Assembly (NCBI GenBank): GCA_035545855.1
Contig: DASZXK010000082.1
Span: forward strand, 37,939-101,938
Direction: 5' to 3'
Length of the DNA stretch: 64,000 bases
Source of the DNA: DASZVB01 sp035545855
GTDB lineage: Bacteria; Myxococcota_A; Polyangia; Polyangiales; Polyangiaceae
Every line of letters starts with the position of its first letter. Position 1 is the stretch's first letter. Shown piece by piece: positions 43,113 to 50,801 of this stretch. Below the pieces are notes generated by a model, which worked only from the letters and a program-made list of their open reading frames with translations, searched no databases and had not been told where the DNA came from. A program made the position numbers and the translations under genes.

Positions 43113-43607
43113 TCATTCGAACAGGGAAGGCTGGGCGACGAGCTCGGCGAGCCGGTCGAAGCCGGCGTTCACGCCCGTCTCCATCGGCGTCTTCAAGACG
43201 AAGTCCCGCACCTGCCTGGACGCGTAGCGGAGGAGCATCGTGAGCGTCGTGCGATCGCCGTGCTCCTCGAACGTGATGGTGGACGTTGCGTCGCCCTCGT
43301 ACCAGGGCTGATCGAACTCGTCCGTGGAGACGAGTCGCTCCTCCGGGACGATCTCCAGATATCGTCCGCCGAGGCCCATCACGGATCCGTCGGGCGCTTC
43401 CACCTCCCACCGCCAGCGGCCGCCGACCCGGAGGTCGATCTGGCAGAGTCGGAGCGTGTGACCCGGAGGGCCGCCGGCCCAGCGCTTCATCAGCTCCGGC
43501 TTCGTGTACGCCGCCCACACGAGGCGGCGCGGCGCGTCGAACTCGCGGACGAGCGCGACCTCGCGGTCCGACGGGGTGGTGACTTTCAGCGATCCCTGGG
43601 TGCTCAT
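43113..43607 (-). CDS. SRPBCC/AHSA1-family protein
   Basis: 164 aa. REVALVREFDAPRRLVWAAYTKPELMKRWAGG and the later VSTDEFDQPWYEGDATSTITFEEHGDRTTLTM are typical of the activator-of-Hsp90-homologue-1/START-like fold (SRPBCC). These proteins bind hydrophobic ligands in a deep pocket. Located 9 bp downstream of an ArsR gene and 26 bp upstream of the GyrI-like gene; ArsR-SRPBCC pairing is very common in bacteria. Confidence 0.92.
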   Translation of the reverse strand: MSTQGSLKVTTPSDREVALVREFDAPRRLVWAAYTKPELMKRWAGGPPGHTLRLCQIDLRVGGRWRWEVEAPDGSVMGLGGRYLEIVPEERLVSTDEFDQPWYEGDATSTITFEEHGDRTTLTMLLRYASRQVRDFVLKTPMETGVNAGFDRLAELVAQPSLFE

Positions 43608-43616
43608 CCTCTTCTC

Positions 43617-43988
43617 CTATCTCTTCTTCGATCCACGGCGCTTCGAGCGCTCTTCCGCCTTCAGCTCCTCCAGCAGCGAGTCCAGCCGCTGGAACGTCCC
43701 CTCCCAGAACTGCCGGTACCGTTCGAGGAACTCGCTCGCCTCCGCGAGGGGAGCTGCCTCGAGCGTGCGGGGCCTCCGCTGCGCGTCCTTCCCGCGCGAG
43801 ACGAGGCCCGCCTGCTCCAGCACCTTCAGGTGCTTCGAGATCGCCGGCTGGCTCATCGAGAACGGGGCCGCGAGCTCCGCGACGGAAGCTTCCCCGGACG
43901 CGAGCCGCGCGAGGATGGCCCGGCGCGTCGGGTCCGAGAGGGCCGCGAACGTGGCGTTCAGCCGTTGTTCATAACCAGAAGGTTGCAT
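43617..43988 (-). CDS. ArsR-family transcriptional regulator
   Basis: 123 aa. LSDPTRRAILARLASGEASVAELAAPFSMSQPAISKHLKVLEQAGLVSRGK is the winged-helix ArsR pattern. No metal-binding Cys pair (CVCDLC type) is present, so it probably senses something other than thiophilic metals, consistent with the SRPBCC partner. It probably represses its own three-gene operon through the palindrome at its start. Confidence 0.95.
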   Translation of the reverse strand: MQPSGYEQRLNATFAALSDPTRRAILARLASGEASVAELAAPFSMSQPAISKHLKVLEQAGLVSRGKDAQRRPRTLEAAPLAEASEFLERYRQFWEGTFQRLDSLLEELKAEERSKRRGSKKR

Positions 43989-43993
43989 AACCT
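43980..43993. promoter_or_regulatory. Palindromic operator overlapping the ArsR start codon
   Basis: AGGTTGCATAACCT is a 5-bp inverted repeat with a 4-bp centre that contains the ArsR start codon. A second partial copy (ATAACC) lies just inside the gene. The location suits autorepression of the ArsR-AHSA1-GyrI operon. Confidence 0.55.
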
Positions 43994-44110
43994 AAAGGTG
44001 ATATACAGGGCCTCGAAGCGCTCGTCAACGGGTCGCGCGCGATTTCCCCTGCGAGCGAGTCGAGGCGTTTCGCCGCACTCCCGGTCAGGAGGACGTTCGT
44101 CCGCGGATGC

Positions 44111-44116
44111 TACCGT
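44111..44116 (+). promoter_or_regulatory. -10-like hexamer TACCGT 7 nt before the methyltransferase start
   Basis: TACCGT is followed by 7 nt and the ATG at 44124. The same hexamer occurs before two other genes in the window at the same distance. Confidence 0.4.
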
Positions 44117-44123
44117 CTGCGGG

Positions 44124-44939
44124 ATGGATGGCGTCGGGCTCACCTCGCTCTGGGTCGCCGCGATGCGCGCCGAAGAAACGGACCGACCCGATCGACTGAT
44201 CTCGGATCCGTTCGCGCGCGCCCTCGCCGGGCCGGAAGGTTTCGACGTGATGAGGCGCGGGGATCCGCCGACGGCGTTCCGTCCACCGGTGGTCGTCGTC
44301 CGGACTCGCTTCTACGACGAGACGATCGAGGCAGCCCTCGCGCGCGGCCTCCGCCAGCTCGTCCTCGTCGCCGCCGGCATGGACGCGCGCGCGTTCCGTC
44401 TCGATTTCCCGTCCGGGACCCGCGTGTTCGAGCTCGATCAGCCCGCGGTGCTCTCGTACAAGGCCGAACGCCTGGGCGACGCGAAGCCGAGGACGGAACG
44501 CGTCGCGGTCCCCGTGGATCTCCGCGAGGACTGGCCGGCGGCGCTCCGCGCCGCGGGTTTCGACGCCGGCCGGCCGACGTTCTGGCTCGTGGAAGGGCTC
44601 ACCCCGTACCTACCGGAGGCGGACGTGAAGGGGGTGCTCGCACGCATCGACGCACTCGCGGCTCCCGGGAGCGAGGTCCTGTTCGACGTCGCGGGGAAGA
44701 GCGTCCTCGAATCGCCCTACATGCGGGATCGCCTCGCATTCGTCGCGAGCCTCGGCGCGCCGTGGCATTTCGCGAGCGACGAGCCCGAGACGCTCCTCGA
44801 GCCTCTGGGCTGGGACGTTCGGGTCGAAGATCAGGGAGTCGTCGGTCATCGCTACGGGCGCTGGCCGCTACCGGTGTTCCCGCGGGGCACGCCCGGCGTG
44901 CCGCAGAGCTTTTTCGTCCACGGAACGAAGCGCCGCTGA
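44124..44939 (+). CDS. Class I SAM-dependent methyltransferase (TIGR00027, LCMT-like)
   Basis: 271 aa. The order TSLWVAAMRAEETDRPDRLISDPFA (YAAxRAxEs-type N-term), VVVRTRFYDE, QLVLVAAGMDARAFRL (SAM loop), FELDQPAVLSYK and WLVEGLTPYLPEADV matches the TIGR00027 branch of leucine carboxyl methyltransferase-like O-methyltransferases. The substrate is not known; members act on polyketide or other small carboxylates and hydroxyls. Stands alone downstream of the ArsR operon's divergent start. Confidence 0.92.
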   Translation: MDGVGLTSLWVAAMRAEETDRPDRLISDPFARALAGPEGFDVMRRGDPPTAFRPPVVVVRTRFYDETIEAALARGLRQLVLVAAGMDARAFRLDFPSGTRVFELDQPAVLSYKAERLGDAKPRTERVAVPVDLREDWPAALRAAGFDAGRPTFWLVEGLTPYLPEADVKGVLARIDALAAPGSEVLFDVAGKSVLESPYMRDRLAFVASLGAPWHFASDEPETLLEPLGWDVRVEDQGVVGHRYGRWPLPVFPRGTPGVPQSFFVHGTKRR

Positions 44940-45015
44940 AGAGCCGCGCTCGGCGCTGCCCCCCGGAAAAGACTCCACGGAATGAAATCGTCCCGGGGGG
45001 AGGGCAGCCGGTTCC

Positions 45016-46002
45016 TCAGCGCTCGCTGTCCAGGTGGGCCATCTGGACCTCCGCGTAGCGCGGCCCCTGAAAGGCGTTCCTCGGCAGGATCCGCTCGAGC
45101 TCCTGGAGCTCGTCCGCGGAGAGCGGCCGGTCCACGACGGAGAGCACGCCGAGCTGAGCCGGAGTCCGCGCGCCGAGGACCGGCACGAACTTCGGTTCCT
45201 TCGCGAGCACCCAGCCGAGGGAGAGCTCCGCCGGCGTGCGTCCGACCCGCTTCGCGAACGCGGCGAGACGGTCGACCAGCTCCGCGTTCTTCGCGCCCGC
45301 CTCGCCCGCGAACCGCGGGAGGTGCGCCCGGAAGTCGCGCGCGCCGGTCGGTTTGCTGCCGCTCAGGAGCCCGCGCGAGAGGACGCCGTAGAGCGTCGCG
45401 CTCACGCCGAGCTCGTGGAGCGTCGGGAAGATCTTGTCCTCCGGAGAGCGGCTCGCGAGCGAATACTCGATCTGGAGGTCCACGACGGGATGCGTCGCGT
45501 TCGCGCGCCGCACCGTTTCCGCGCCCATTTCCGAGAGCCCGACGTGCTTCACGTAGCCGGCCTTCACGAGCTCCGAGATGGCGCCGACGGTCTCCTCGAT
45601 CGGGACCTGGGGGTCCAGCCGGCAGGGCCGGTACACGTCGATGACGTCCACGCCGAGGCGGCGGAGGCTGTACGCCGCGAAGTTCTTCACCGCCGCCGGA
45701 CGGAGATCCAGCCCGATGAACTGCCCGCCCGGCTCCCGCATCCCGCCGAACTTCACGGAGATCTGGACCTGGTCTCGACGACCGCCCGCGAGCGCCTTGC
45801 CGACGAGGAGCTCGTTGTCGCCCATGCCGTAGAAGTCTCCGGTATCGAGCAGCGTGACGCCGCGATCGACGGCTTCCTGGATGGTGCGGATGCCCTCCTC
45901 GTCGGAGGACGCGCCGTAGAGCCCGCCCCGGCCCATGCTCATGCAGCCGAGCCCGATGGCGGAGACGGTGGGGCCGGTCTTTCCTAGCTTCGTGGTCTTC
46001 AT
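45016..46002 (-). CDS. Aldo/keto reductase family protein with altered catalytic His
   Basis: 328 aa from the ATG at 46002. TIM-barrel motifs: TLLDTGDFYGMGDNELLVGKAL (Asp and Tyr of the tetrad), ISVKFGG (Lys), VGLSEMGAETVRRA, and SLGWVLAKEPKFVPVLGART (NADPH site). The tetrad His, normally in LYQxHRxDP, is replaced in VYRPCRLDP by Cys. Such enzymes may still reduce carbonyls, but the mechanism or substrate is likely changed. Divergent from the LysR gene at 46075, which probably controls it. Confidence 0.93.
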   Translation of the reverse strand: MKTTKLGKTGPTVSAIGLGCMSMGRGGLYGASSDEEGIRTIQEAVDRGVTLLDTGDFYGMGDNELLVGKALAGGRRDQVQISVKFGGMREPGGQFIGLDLRPAAVKNFAAYSLRRLGVDVIDVYRPCRLDPQVPIEETVGAISELVKAGYVKHVGLSEMGAETVRRANATHPVVDLQIEYSLASRSPEDKIFPTLHELGVSATLYGVLSRGLLSGSKPTGARDFRAHLPRFAGEAGAKNAELVDRLAAFAKRVGRTPAELSLGWVLAKEPKFVPVLGARTPAQLGVLSVVDRPLSADELQELERILPRNAFQGPRYAEVQMAHLDSER

Positions 46003-46074
46003 TGGGGTCACCTCGTGAGAAGGAGTCTAGGGGCGCGCTCTCATGAGGATTAGTGAATAGAATACATACCAATC

Positions 46075-47034
46075 ATGAAGAGCGCTTATGCGAGGGACCT
46101 GGACCTGAACCTCCTCCGGGTGCTCGTCACCGTCGCGGACGCGGGCTCGGTCACGGAGGCCGCCTCCCGTCTCTACCTGACGCAGCCGGCGATCAGCGCC
46201 GCGCTCCGGCGGCTCACGAACACGCTCGGCGAGCCGCTCTTCGCCCGTCGCGGACGGGGGCTCGCGCTCACGGAGCGCGGCGCGCGGCTGGTCCGGGAGG
46301 TCCGCCCGCACCTCCAGGCGATGACGGACGCCGCGCTCACCCCCGAGCGATTCGACCCGAAGACGAGCGAGCGGACCTTCCGCGTCGGTCTCGCGGACTC
46401 GACGGAGACCTGGCTCCTCGGGCCGCTGCTCCGGACGCTCGAGCGTGACGCGCCGCGGATGCGCATCATCTCGCTCCCCGTGCAGTTTCGCACGGTGGGG
46501 GAAGCGCTCGCGACCCGTCGCGTGGACTTCGCCGTCACCGTCGCGGACGACCTCCCGCCGTCGATCCGCCGCGCGCCGCTCTTCGAGGGCGGCTTCGTCT
46601 GCCTCTACGATCCGAGACACGGAAGGCTCGGGCCTCGGCCGACGGAGCGCGAGTACTTCGATCGGGAGCACGTCATCGTCTCCGACAACGGGGATCTCCG
46701 CGGCGTCGTCGAGGACGCGTTCGAAAAGCAGCGGAAGATCCGGTGTTCGGTCGGGAGCTTCTCGAGCATCGGACCCATCGTGGACGGGAGCTCGCTCGTC
46801 GCGACCGTCCCGACGGTCGTCGCGGTGCCGATCCTCCGCCTCCATCCGAAGCTCCGTACGGCCATCCCGCCGTTCCGGTTCCCGGAGACGGGAATGGAGC
46901 TCCTCTTTCCGGCCGCGCTCGAGGGGGACCGGGCGTTCGAGTTTCTCCGCGGCGTCGTGGCCCGGATCGCCGAGGACGCGCGGCGCGCCGTCAAAGGGGC
47001 GAGACCGCGTGCGATCCGGAGCGCGGGCGGGTAG
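46075..47034 (+). CDS. LysR-family transcriptional regulator
   Basis: 319 aa. LNLLRVLVTVADAGSVTEAASRLYLTQPAISAALRRL is the LysR helix-turn-helix. The effector domain with RTFRVGLADSTETWLLGPLL resembles regulators that sense aromatic or acidic ligands. TAGAAT at 46058-46063 is a possible -10 in an AT-rich 60-bp gap shared with the divergent aldo/keto reductase gene. Probably controls that gene and itself. Confidence 0.93.
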   Translation: MKSAYARDLDLNLLRVLVTVADAGSVTEAASRLYLTQPAISAALRRLTNTLGEPLFARRGRGLALTERGARLVREVRPHLQAMTDAALTPERFDPKTSERTFRVGLADSTETWLLGPLLRTLERDAPRMRIISLPVQFRTVGEALATRRVDFAVTVADDLPPSIRRAPLFEGGFVCLYDPRHGRLGPRPTEREYFDREHVIVSDNGDLRGVVEDAFEKQRKIRCSVGSFSSIGPIVDGSSLVATVPTVVAVPILRLHPKLRTAIPPFRFPETGMELLFPAALEGDRAFEFLRGVVARIAEDARRAVKGARPRAIRSAGG

Positions 47035-47044
47035 ATCGAGGAAC

Positions 47045-47737
47045 GTGGCTCTCGACGATCTCCTCGAAACGCTCTTCCGGGCGGAGCTCGGGAATGCGTC
47101 CCGCGTGCTCGATGGCGGGCGCGATCGAGACACGGCCGTGAAGCTGACGATGGGGGCCGGCGCCCGTGCGGACCGGACGTTCCTGCCGGTGCTCCGGGAC
47201 GTCGCGTGCGGTCCCGGGTGCTCCTTCTGCTGTCACGGGGTCCGCGTCGACGTCACGGCTCCGGAGGCGCTCACCCTGGCGCGTGGCTTCCGTGAGACCC
47301 TCTCACCCGCGGATCTGAAGACGCTCCGCAGCCGCGTGAACGAGCACGCGGCTCGCGTCCGCGGTTCGTCCGTCCGGGAGCGCTACCGCGCCGGGTTGCC
47401 GTGCGTGCTCCTCGACGTCGCGTCCGGTCGCTGCGCGGTGCACGAGGCTCGCCCCATGCGCTGTCGCGCGCACCACTCGCTCGACGCGAACGAGTGCGAG
47501 GCCGCCGTCCGGCACCCCGACGAGGCGCGAACGGTCACCCGGCATCCCGAGGTGCTGGACGCCCACGAGGCGATGATCCGCGGTCAGAAGGAAGCGCTCG
47601 CCGGAGCGGGCCTCGACGCGCGCGCGTTCGATCTGTCCCTCGCGCTCGCGGTGGCCCTGGAAGAGGAAGACGCCGCGGAGCGCTGGGCGAACGGCGAACC
47701 GGTCTTCGACGGCGCGGTCTTCCACCCGCCGCCGTGA
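47045..47737 (+). CDS. YkgJ-family cysteine-cluster protein (predicted Fe-S/Zn)
   Basis: 230 aa from a GTG with GAGGA close upstream. The Cys pattern CGPGCSFCC, then PCVLLDVASGRCAVHEARPMRCRAH, is that of the YkgJ/CxxCxxCC zinc- or iron-sulfur family. Function of the family is poorly known. 10 bp downstream of the LysR gene, so possibly co-transcribed. Confidence 0.9.
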   Translation: MALDDLLETLFRAELGNASRVLDGGRDRDTAVKLTMGAGARADRTFLPVLRDVACGPGCSFCCHGVRVDVTAPEALTLARGFRETLSPADLKTLRSRVNEHAARVRGSSVRERYRAGLPCVLLDVASGRCAVHEARPMRCRAHHSLDANECEAAVRHPDEARTVTRHPEVLDAHEAMIRGQKEALAGAGLDARAFDLSLALAVALEEEDAAERWANGEPVFDGAVFHPPP

Positions 47738-47755
47738 GCGTCCGGCCCGGCGCGG

Positions 47756-48172
47756 TCAGATCGAGGCGACGCGGCGCATGAGCGCGCCGCAGAGGTCCGA
47801 CGCCGGGTTCCGCTCGCGTTCGATGGCGAGACCCGCCTTGAAGATCGCGCTCGCGCTCTCCTCGTTCCCGAGGACGACGTGGCAGACGCCGAGCAGCTCG
47901 TGGTCCGCCGGGTCTCCGAGGTTCGAGACCAGCTCCGTCAGCGCCGGCAGGGCCGCGCGGTGGGCTTCCTTCATGGCCGGCGTGGGGATCTGCGGCGCGC
48001 CCTTCTGGAGCACCATGAGCTTCAGCGCCGTCCGCTGATCGGCGGGGGGATACGTCGAAAACTCGGGATCCGCGAAGAGCGCCTGGTAGCCCGCATACAG
48101 GCCGTCCCAGTCGTTCGACTTCACGTGAGCCACGATTCCCTTCACCCGCTGGACGAGCGCCTCGTTCGCCAT
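47756..48172 (-). CDS. Uncharacterised helical protein
   Basis: 138 aa. The sequence is mostly predicted helix with a TPR-like rhythm (WDGLYAGYQALFADPEF; HELLGVCHVVLGNEESASAIFKAGLAIERE). No signal peptide, membrane segment or catalytic motif. It is convergent with the YkgJ gene (18 bp). A short cytoplasmic binding protein is the most that can be said. Confidence 0.65.
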   Translation of the reverse strand: MANEALVQRVKGIVAHVKSNDWDGLYAGYQALFADPEFSTYPPADQRTALKLMVLQKGAPQIPTPAMKEAHRAALPALTELVSNLGDPADHELLGVCHVVLGNEESASAIFKAGLAIERERNPASDLCGALMRRVASI

Positions 48173-48293
48173 GAAGGAAGGACTTTACGCGAGAATGCGC
48201 GCCCGCGTCTCGGGGTTCGGAGACCCTGGCCCGGAGCGGGCGTTCACGAACCCGCGGAGACCCCAGGGCTTGCGGGCGCTTCGTCGAGGCGCG

Positions 48294-48323
48294 TTGCAGG
48301 CCGATCGACCGGCGCGCTACCGT
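48294..48323 (+). promoter_or_regulatory. Candidate promoter TTGCAG-N18-TACCGT before the beta-helix lipoprotein gene
   Basis: TTGCAG at 48294-48299, an 18-bp spacer and TACCGT at 48318-48323, then 6 nt to the ATG at 48330. It is the only member of the short-leader set with a reasonable -35. Confidence 0.45.
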
Positions 48324-48329
48324 GAGAGG

Positions 48330-49466
48330 ATGCGAAAGCTCCGCGAGCTCGGTCTCGGCGTCACGATGGCGTTCGGCGTGTGCTCCGTCGCGTGCGGATC
48401 GAGTGACGCGAAGGGGGCAGGGGCGACGCCGCCCGCGACGAATCCGGACGACGGGCCCAAGGCGGGCTGGGCCGACGGCCACGCGGCGATTCCGGCGGAA
48501 GCGCAGGCGGAGGACGTCTCTTCCCCGACCACGGTGGTCGGCACCGGGACGAAGGAGAGCTGCACGGGTGACGCCTTCGTGAAGGCGGTGGCGAAGGGCG
48601 GCGTCGTGACGTTCGACTGCGGCCCGGATCCCGTGACGATCGTCCTCACGGAGACCGCGAAGGTGTTCAACGACACGGGCGACAAGCTCGTCATCGACGG
48701 CGGAGGCAAGGTCACGCTGAGCGGCGGCGGGAAGACGCGCATCCTCTACATGGCGACGTGCGACGAGGCGCAGGTCTATCCGCCGGGCCCGGGGGACTGC
48801 AACACGAACCCGGGCGTCGAGCTCGTCGTGCAGAACCTCACGTTCGTCGACGGGAGCGCGAAGGGCATCCCCGACGGCCAGAACAACGACGGGGGCGGCG
48901 GCGCCATTCACGCCCAGGGCGGCCGGCTCAAGGTCGTGAACTGTCGGTTCTTCAACGACGTCTGCGACGACCTCGGCTCGGACGTCGGAGGAGGCGCGAT
49001 CCGGAAGCTCGACTACCTCGTCGATCCCGGGGCGGGACCGGCGCGGCCGGTGTGGGTCGTGAACAGCACGTTCGGCGGAGACGGGGACCTCGGCAATCAC
49101 TGCGCGAACGGCGGCGCCCTGAGCAGCATCGGCGTCTCCTGGAACATCCTGAATTCGCTGTTCTCCGGAAACCACGCGGTCGGCCACGGCGCGAACGACG
49201 GCGACGGCGGGAACGGGGGCGCGATCTACAACGACGGGAACGAGATCGTGCTGAACCTCACGAGCTCCCTCATCGACGGGAACGCGGCGAACGAGGGCGG
49301 GAGCGCCGTGTTCTTCGTCAGCAACGACCGGAGCGGCTCCGTGAACGTCACGGACTCCACGACGAGGAACAACCCCCGCGGCACGTTCGAGACTCCGGAT
49401 CTTCCGGGCTTCTACGTGCTCGCGAAGGGCCCCGCGAACGTGAAAAATTCGCAGATCCTCCGCTGA
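48330..49466 (+). CDS. Beta-helix lipoprotein, paralogue of the gene at 35121
   Basis: 378 aa. The signal MRKLRELGLGVTMAFGVCSVAC is a lipobox. There is a very short linker and no Cys-rich head, unlike its paralogue. The shared block starts at AEAQAEDVSSPTTVVGTGTKESC, TFDCGPDPVTIVLTE and VIDGGGKVTLSGGGKTRIL, and continues with beta-helix turns (GGGAIHAQGGRLKVVNC, GGGAIRKLDY, GGNGGAIYNDGNEIVLNLTSS). The C-terminus ends in VKNSQILR. Probably a surface polysaccharide-binding or degrading module; no catalytic triad was recognised. Confidence 0.78.
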   Translation: MRKLRELGLGVTMAFGVCSVACGSSDAKGAGATPPATNPDDGPKAGWADGHAAIPAEAQAEDVSSPTTVVGTGTKESCTGDAFVKAVAKGGVVTFDCGPDPVTIVLTETAKVFNDTGDKLVIDGGGKVTLSGGGKTRILYMATCDEAQVYPPGPGDCNTNPGVELVVQNLTFVDGSAKGIPDGQNNDGGGGAIHAQGGRLKVVNCRFFNDVCDDLGSDVGGGAIRKLDYLVDPGAGPARPVWVVNSTFGGDGDLGNHCANGGALSSIGVSWNILNSLFSGNHAVGHGANDGDGGNGGAIYNDGNEIVLNLTSSLIDGNAANEGGSAVFFVSNDRSGSVNVTDSTTRNNPRGTFETPDLPGFYVLAKGPANVKNSQILR

Positions 49467-49499
49467 GCGCGGCGCCCGGGGCGCCTGCGTCCGACGTGA

Positions 49500-49505
49500 T
49501 AGCGT
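49500..49505 (+). promoter_or_regulatory. -10-like hexamer TAGCGT 6 nt before the chromate transporter start
   Basis: TAGCGT, then 6 nt, then the GTG at 49512, with no Shine-Dalgarno. Confidence 0.4.
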
Positions 49506-49511
49506 CCGGCC

Positions 49512-50657
49512 GTGGCCGAAGCGCCCGCCCGCACGTCCCTCGCCGAGCTCGCGACGCTCTTCCTTCGTCTCGGCGCGACGGCGTTCGGCGGCCCGGCCGT
49601 GCACGTCGCGATGATGCAAGAGGAGGTCGTCCGGCGCCGGCGATGGCTCACCGACGAGCGGTTCCTCGACCTCCTCGGTGCGACGAACCTGATTCCGGGA
49701 CCGAACTCGACGGAGCTCGCAATTCACGTGGGCTGGGAGCGCCGCCGGTTTTCGGGTCTCCTCGTCGCGGGGCTCTGCTTCATCTTGCCGGCGGCGCTCC
49801 TGACGTCCGCGTTCGGCTGGGCCTACGTCGCGTATCGCTCGGTGCCCGCGCTCGGCTTCGTCCTCTACGGCGTGAAGCCGGTGATCCTCGGTGTCGTCGT
49901 CCAGGCGATCGCGGGCCTGTTCCCGAAGGCGGCGAGGACGCGGCCCCTCCGGGTGATCACCGCGCTCTCCGTCCTTCTGGCGCTCGCGTCCGTTCACGAG
50001 CTCCTCGTCCTGCTCGGAGCCGGGCTCGCGGCGGTCGCGGTTCGTCCCGGCGGTGCGCGCGGCAGCCTTCCCGCGTGGGCGGCCGGGGCGATCGGAGCGG
50101 TCGGTGCCGGCGCGCCCCTCGTGAAGCCGACCTCCATCTTCTGGGTGTTCCTGAAGACCGGATCGGTGCTGTTCGGGAGCGGCTACGTCCTCCTCGCGTT
50201 TCTTCGCGCCGATCTCGTGCGGCGATTCGGCTGGCTCACCGAGGGCCAGCTTCTCGACGCGATCGCCGTCGGTCAGCTCACGCCGGGGCCGGTGTTCACG
50301 ACGGCGACGTTCGTCGGCTGGGTGCTCGGCGGACCCCGAGGCGCGATCGCCGCGACACTCGGGATCTTCCTTCCGGCGTTCGTGTTCGTCGCGCTGAGCG
50401 GGCCGCTCGTGCCGAAGATCCGCGCGTCCAGGGTCGCGGGCGCGTTCCTCGACGGCGTGAACGCCGCGTCCCTCGCGCTCATGGCCGTCGTCACGCTGGA
50501 GCTCGCGCGGACGTCCGTCGTGGACGTCCCGACGGCCATCGTGGCGGCGATCTCGGCCGCGGTCCTCGTCCGGTTCCACCCGAACTCGGCGTGGCTGGTG
50601 CTCGGGGGGGCGGCGTTCGGGCTGCTCGTCCAGGTCGTTCGAGCCGCTCCGGGCTGA
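49512..50657 (+). CDS. chrA: Chromate transporter ChrA (two-domain form)
   Basis: 381 aa with about 11 membrane segments. Each half has a ChrA motif: FLRLGATAFGGPAVHVAMMQEEVV and NLIPGPNSTE in the first, FLKTGSVLFGSGYVLLAFLRADLV and VGQLTPGPVFTTATFVGW in the second. This is the long bidomain CHR form. It exports chromate (and perhaps sulfate) by proton exchange across the inner membrane. No chrR or regulator lies directly beside it. Confidence 0.95.
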   Translation: MAEAPARTSLAELATLFLRLGATAFGGPAVHVAMMQEEVVRRRRWLTDERFLDLLGATNLIPGPNSTELAIHVGWERRRFSGLLVAGLCFILPAALLTSAFGWAYVAYRSVPALGFVLYGVKPVILGVVVQAIAGLFPKAARTRPLRVITALSVLLALASVHELLVLLGAGLAAVAVRPGGARGSLPAWAAGAIGAVGAGAPLVKPTSIFWVFLKTGSVLFGSGYVLLAFLRADLVRRFGWLTEGQLLDAIAVGQLTPGPVFTTATFVGWVLGGPRGAIAATLGIFLPAFVFVALSGPLVPKIRASRVAGAFLDGVNAASLALMAVVTLELARTSVVDVPTAIVAAISAAVLVRFHPNSAWLVLGGAAFGLLVQVVRAAPG

Positions 50658-50801
50658 GCCTCGCGCAGGTCTTTCGTCGAGAGGGTTTCGGATTTGCGCG
50701 CAGAGTTTGCGTCGTACCCCGGATCCGGCGCGCGAAGCGGAGATCCGCCGGCTCTCCGGGCGAGTGAACGACGCGGCACCCGCCTTGCAGTGGTCGCGGG
50801 G

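Noticed and set aside
47032..47037. TAGATC 7 nt before the YkgJ start as a -10
   Set aside because: The TAG is the stop codon of the LysR gene, so the match may be by chance; a good purine-rich site (GAGGA) lies near the start.
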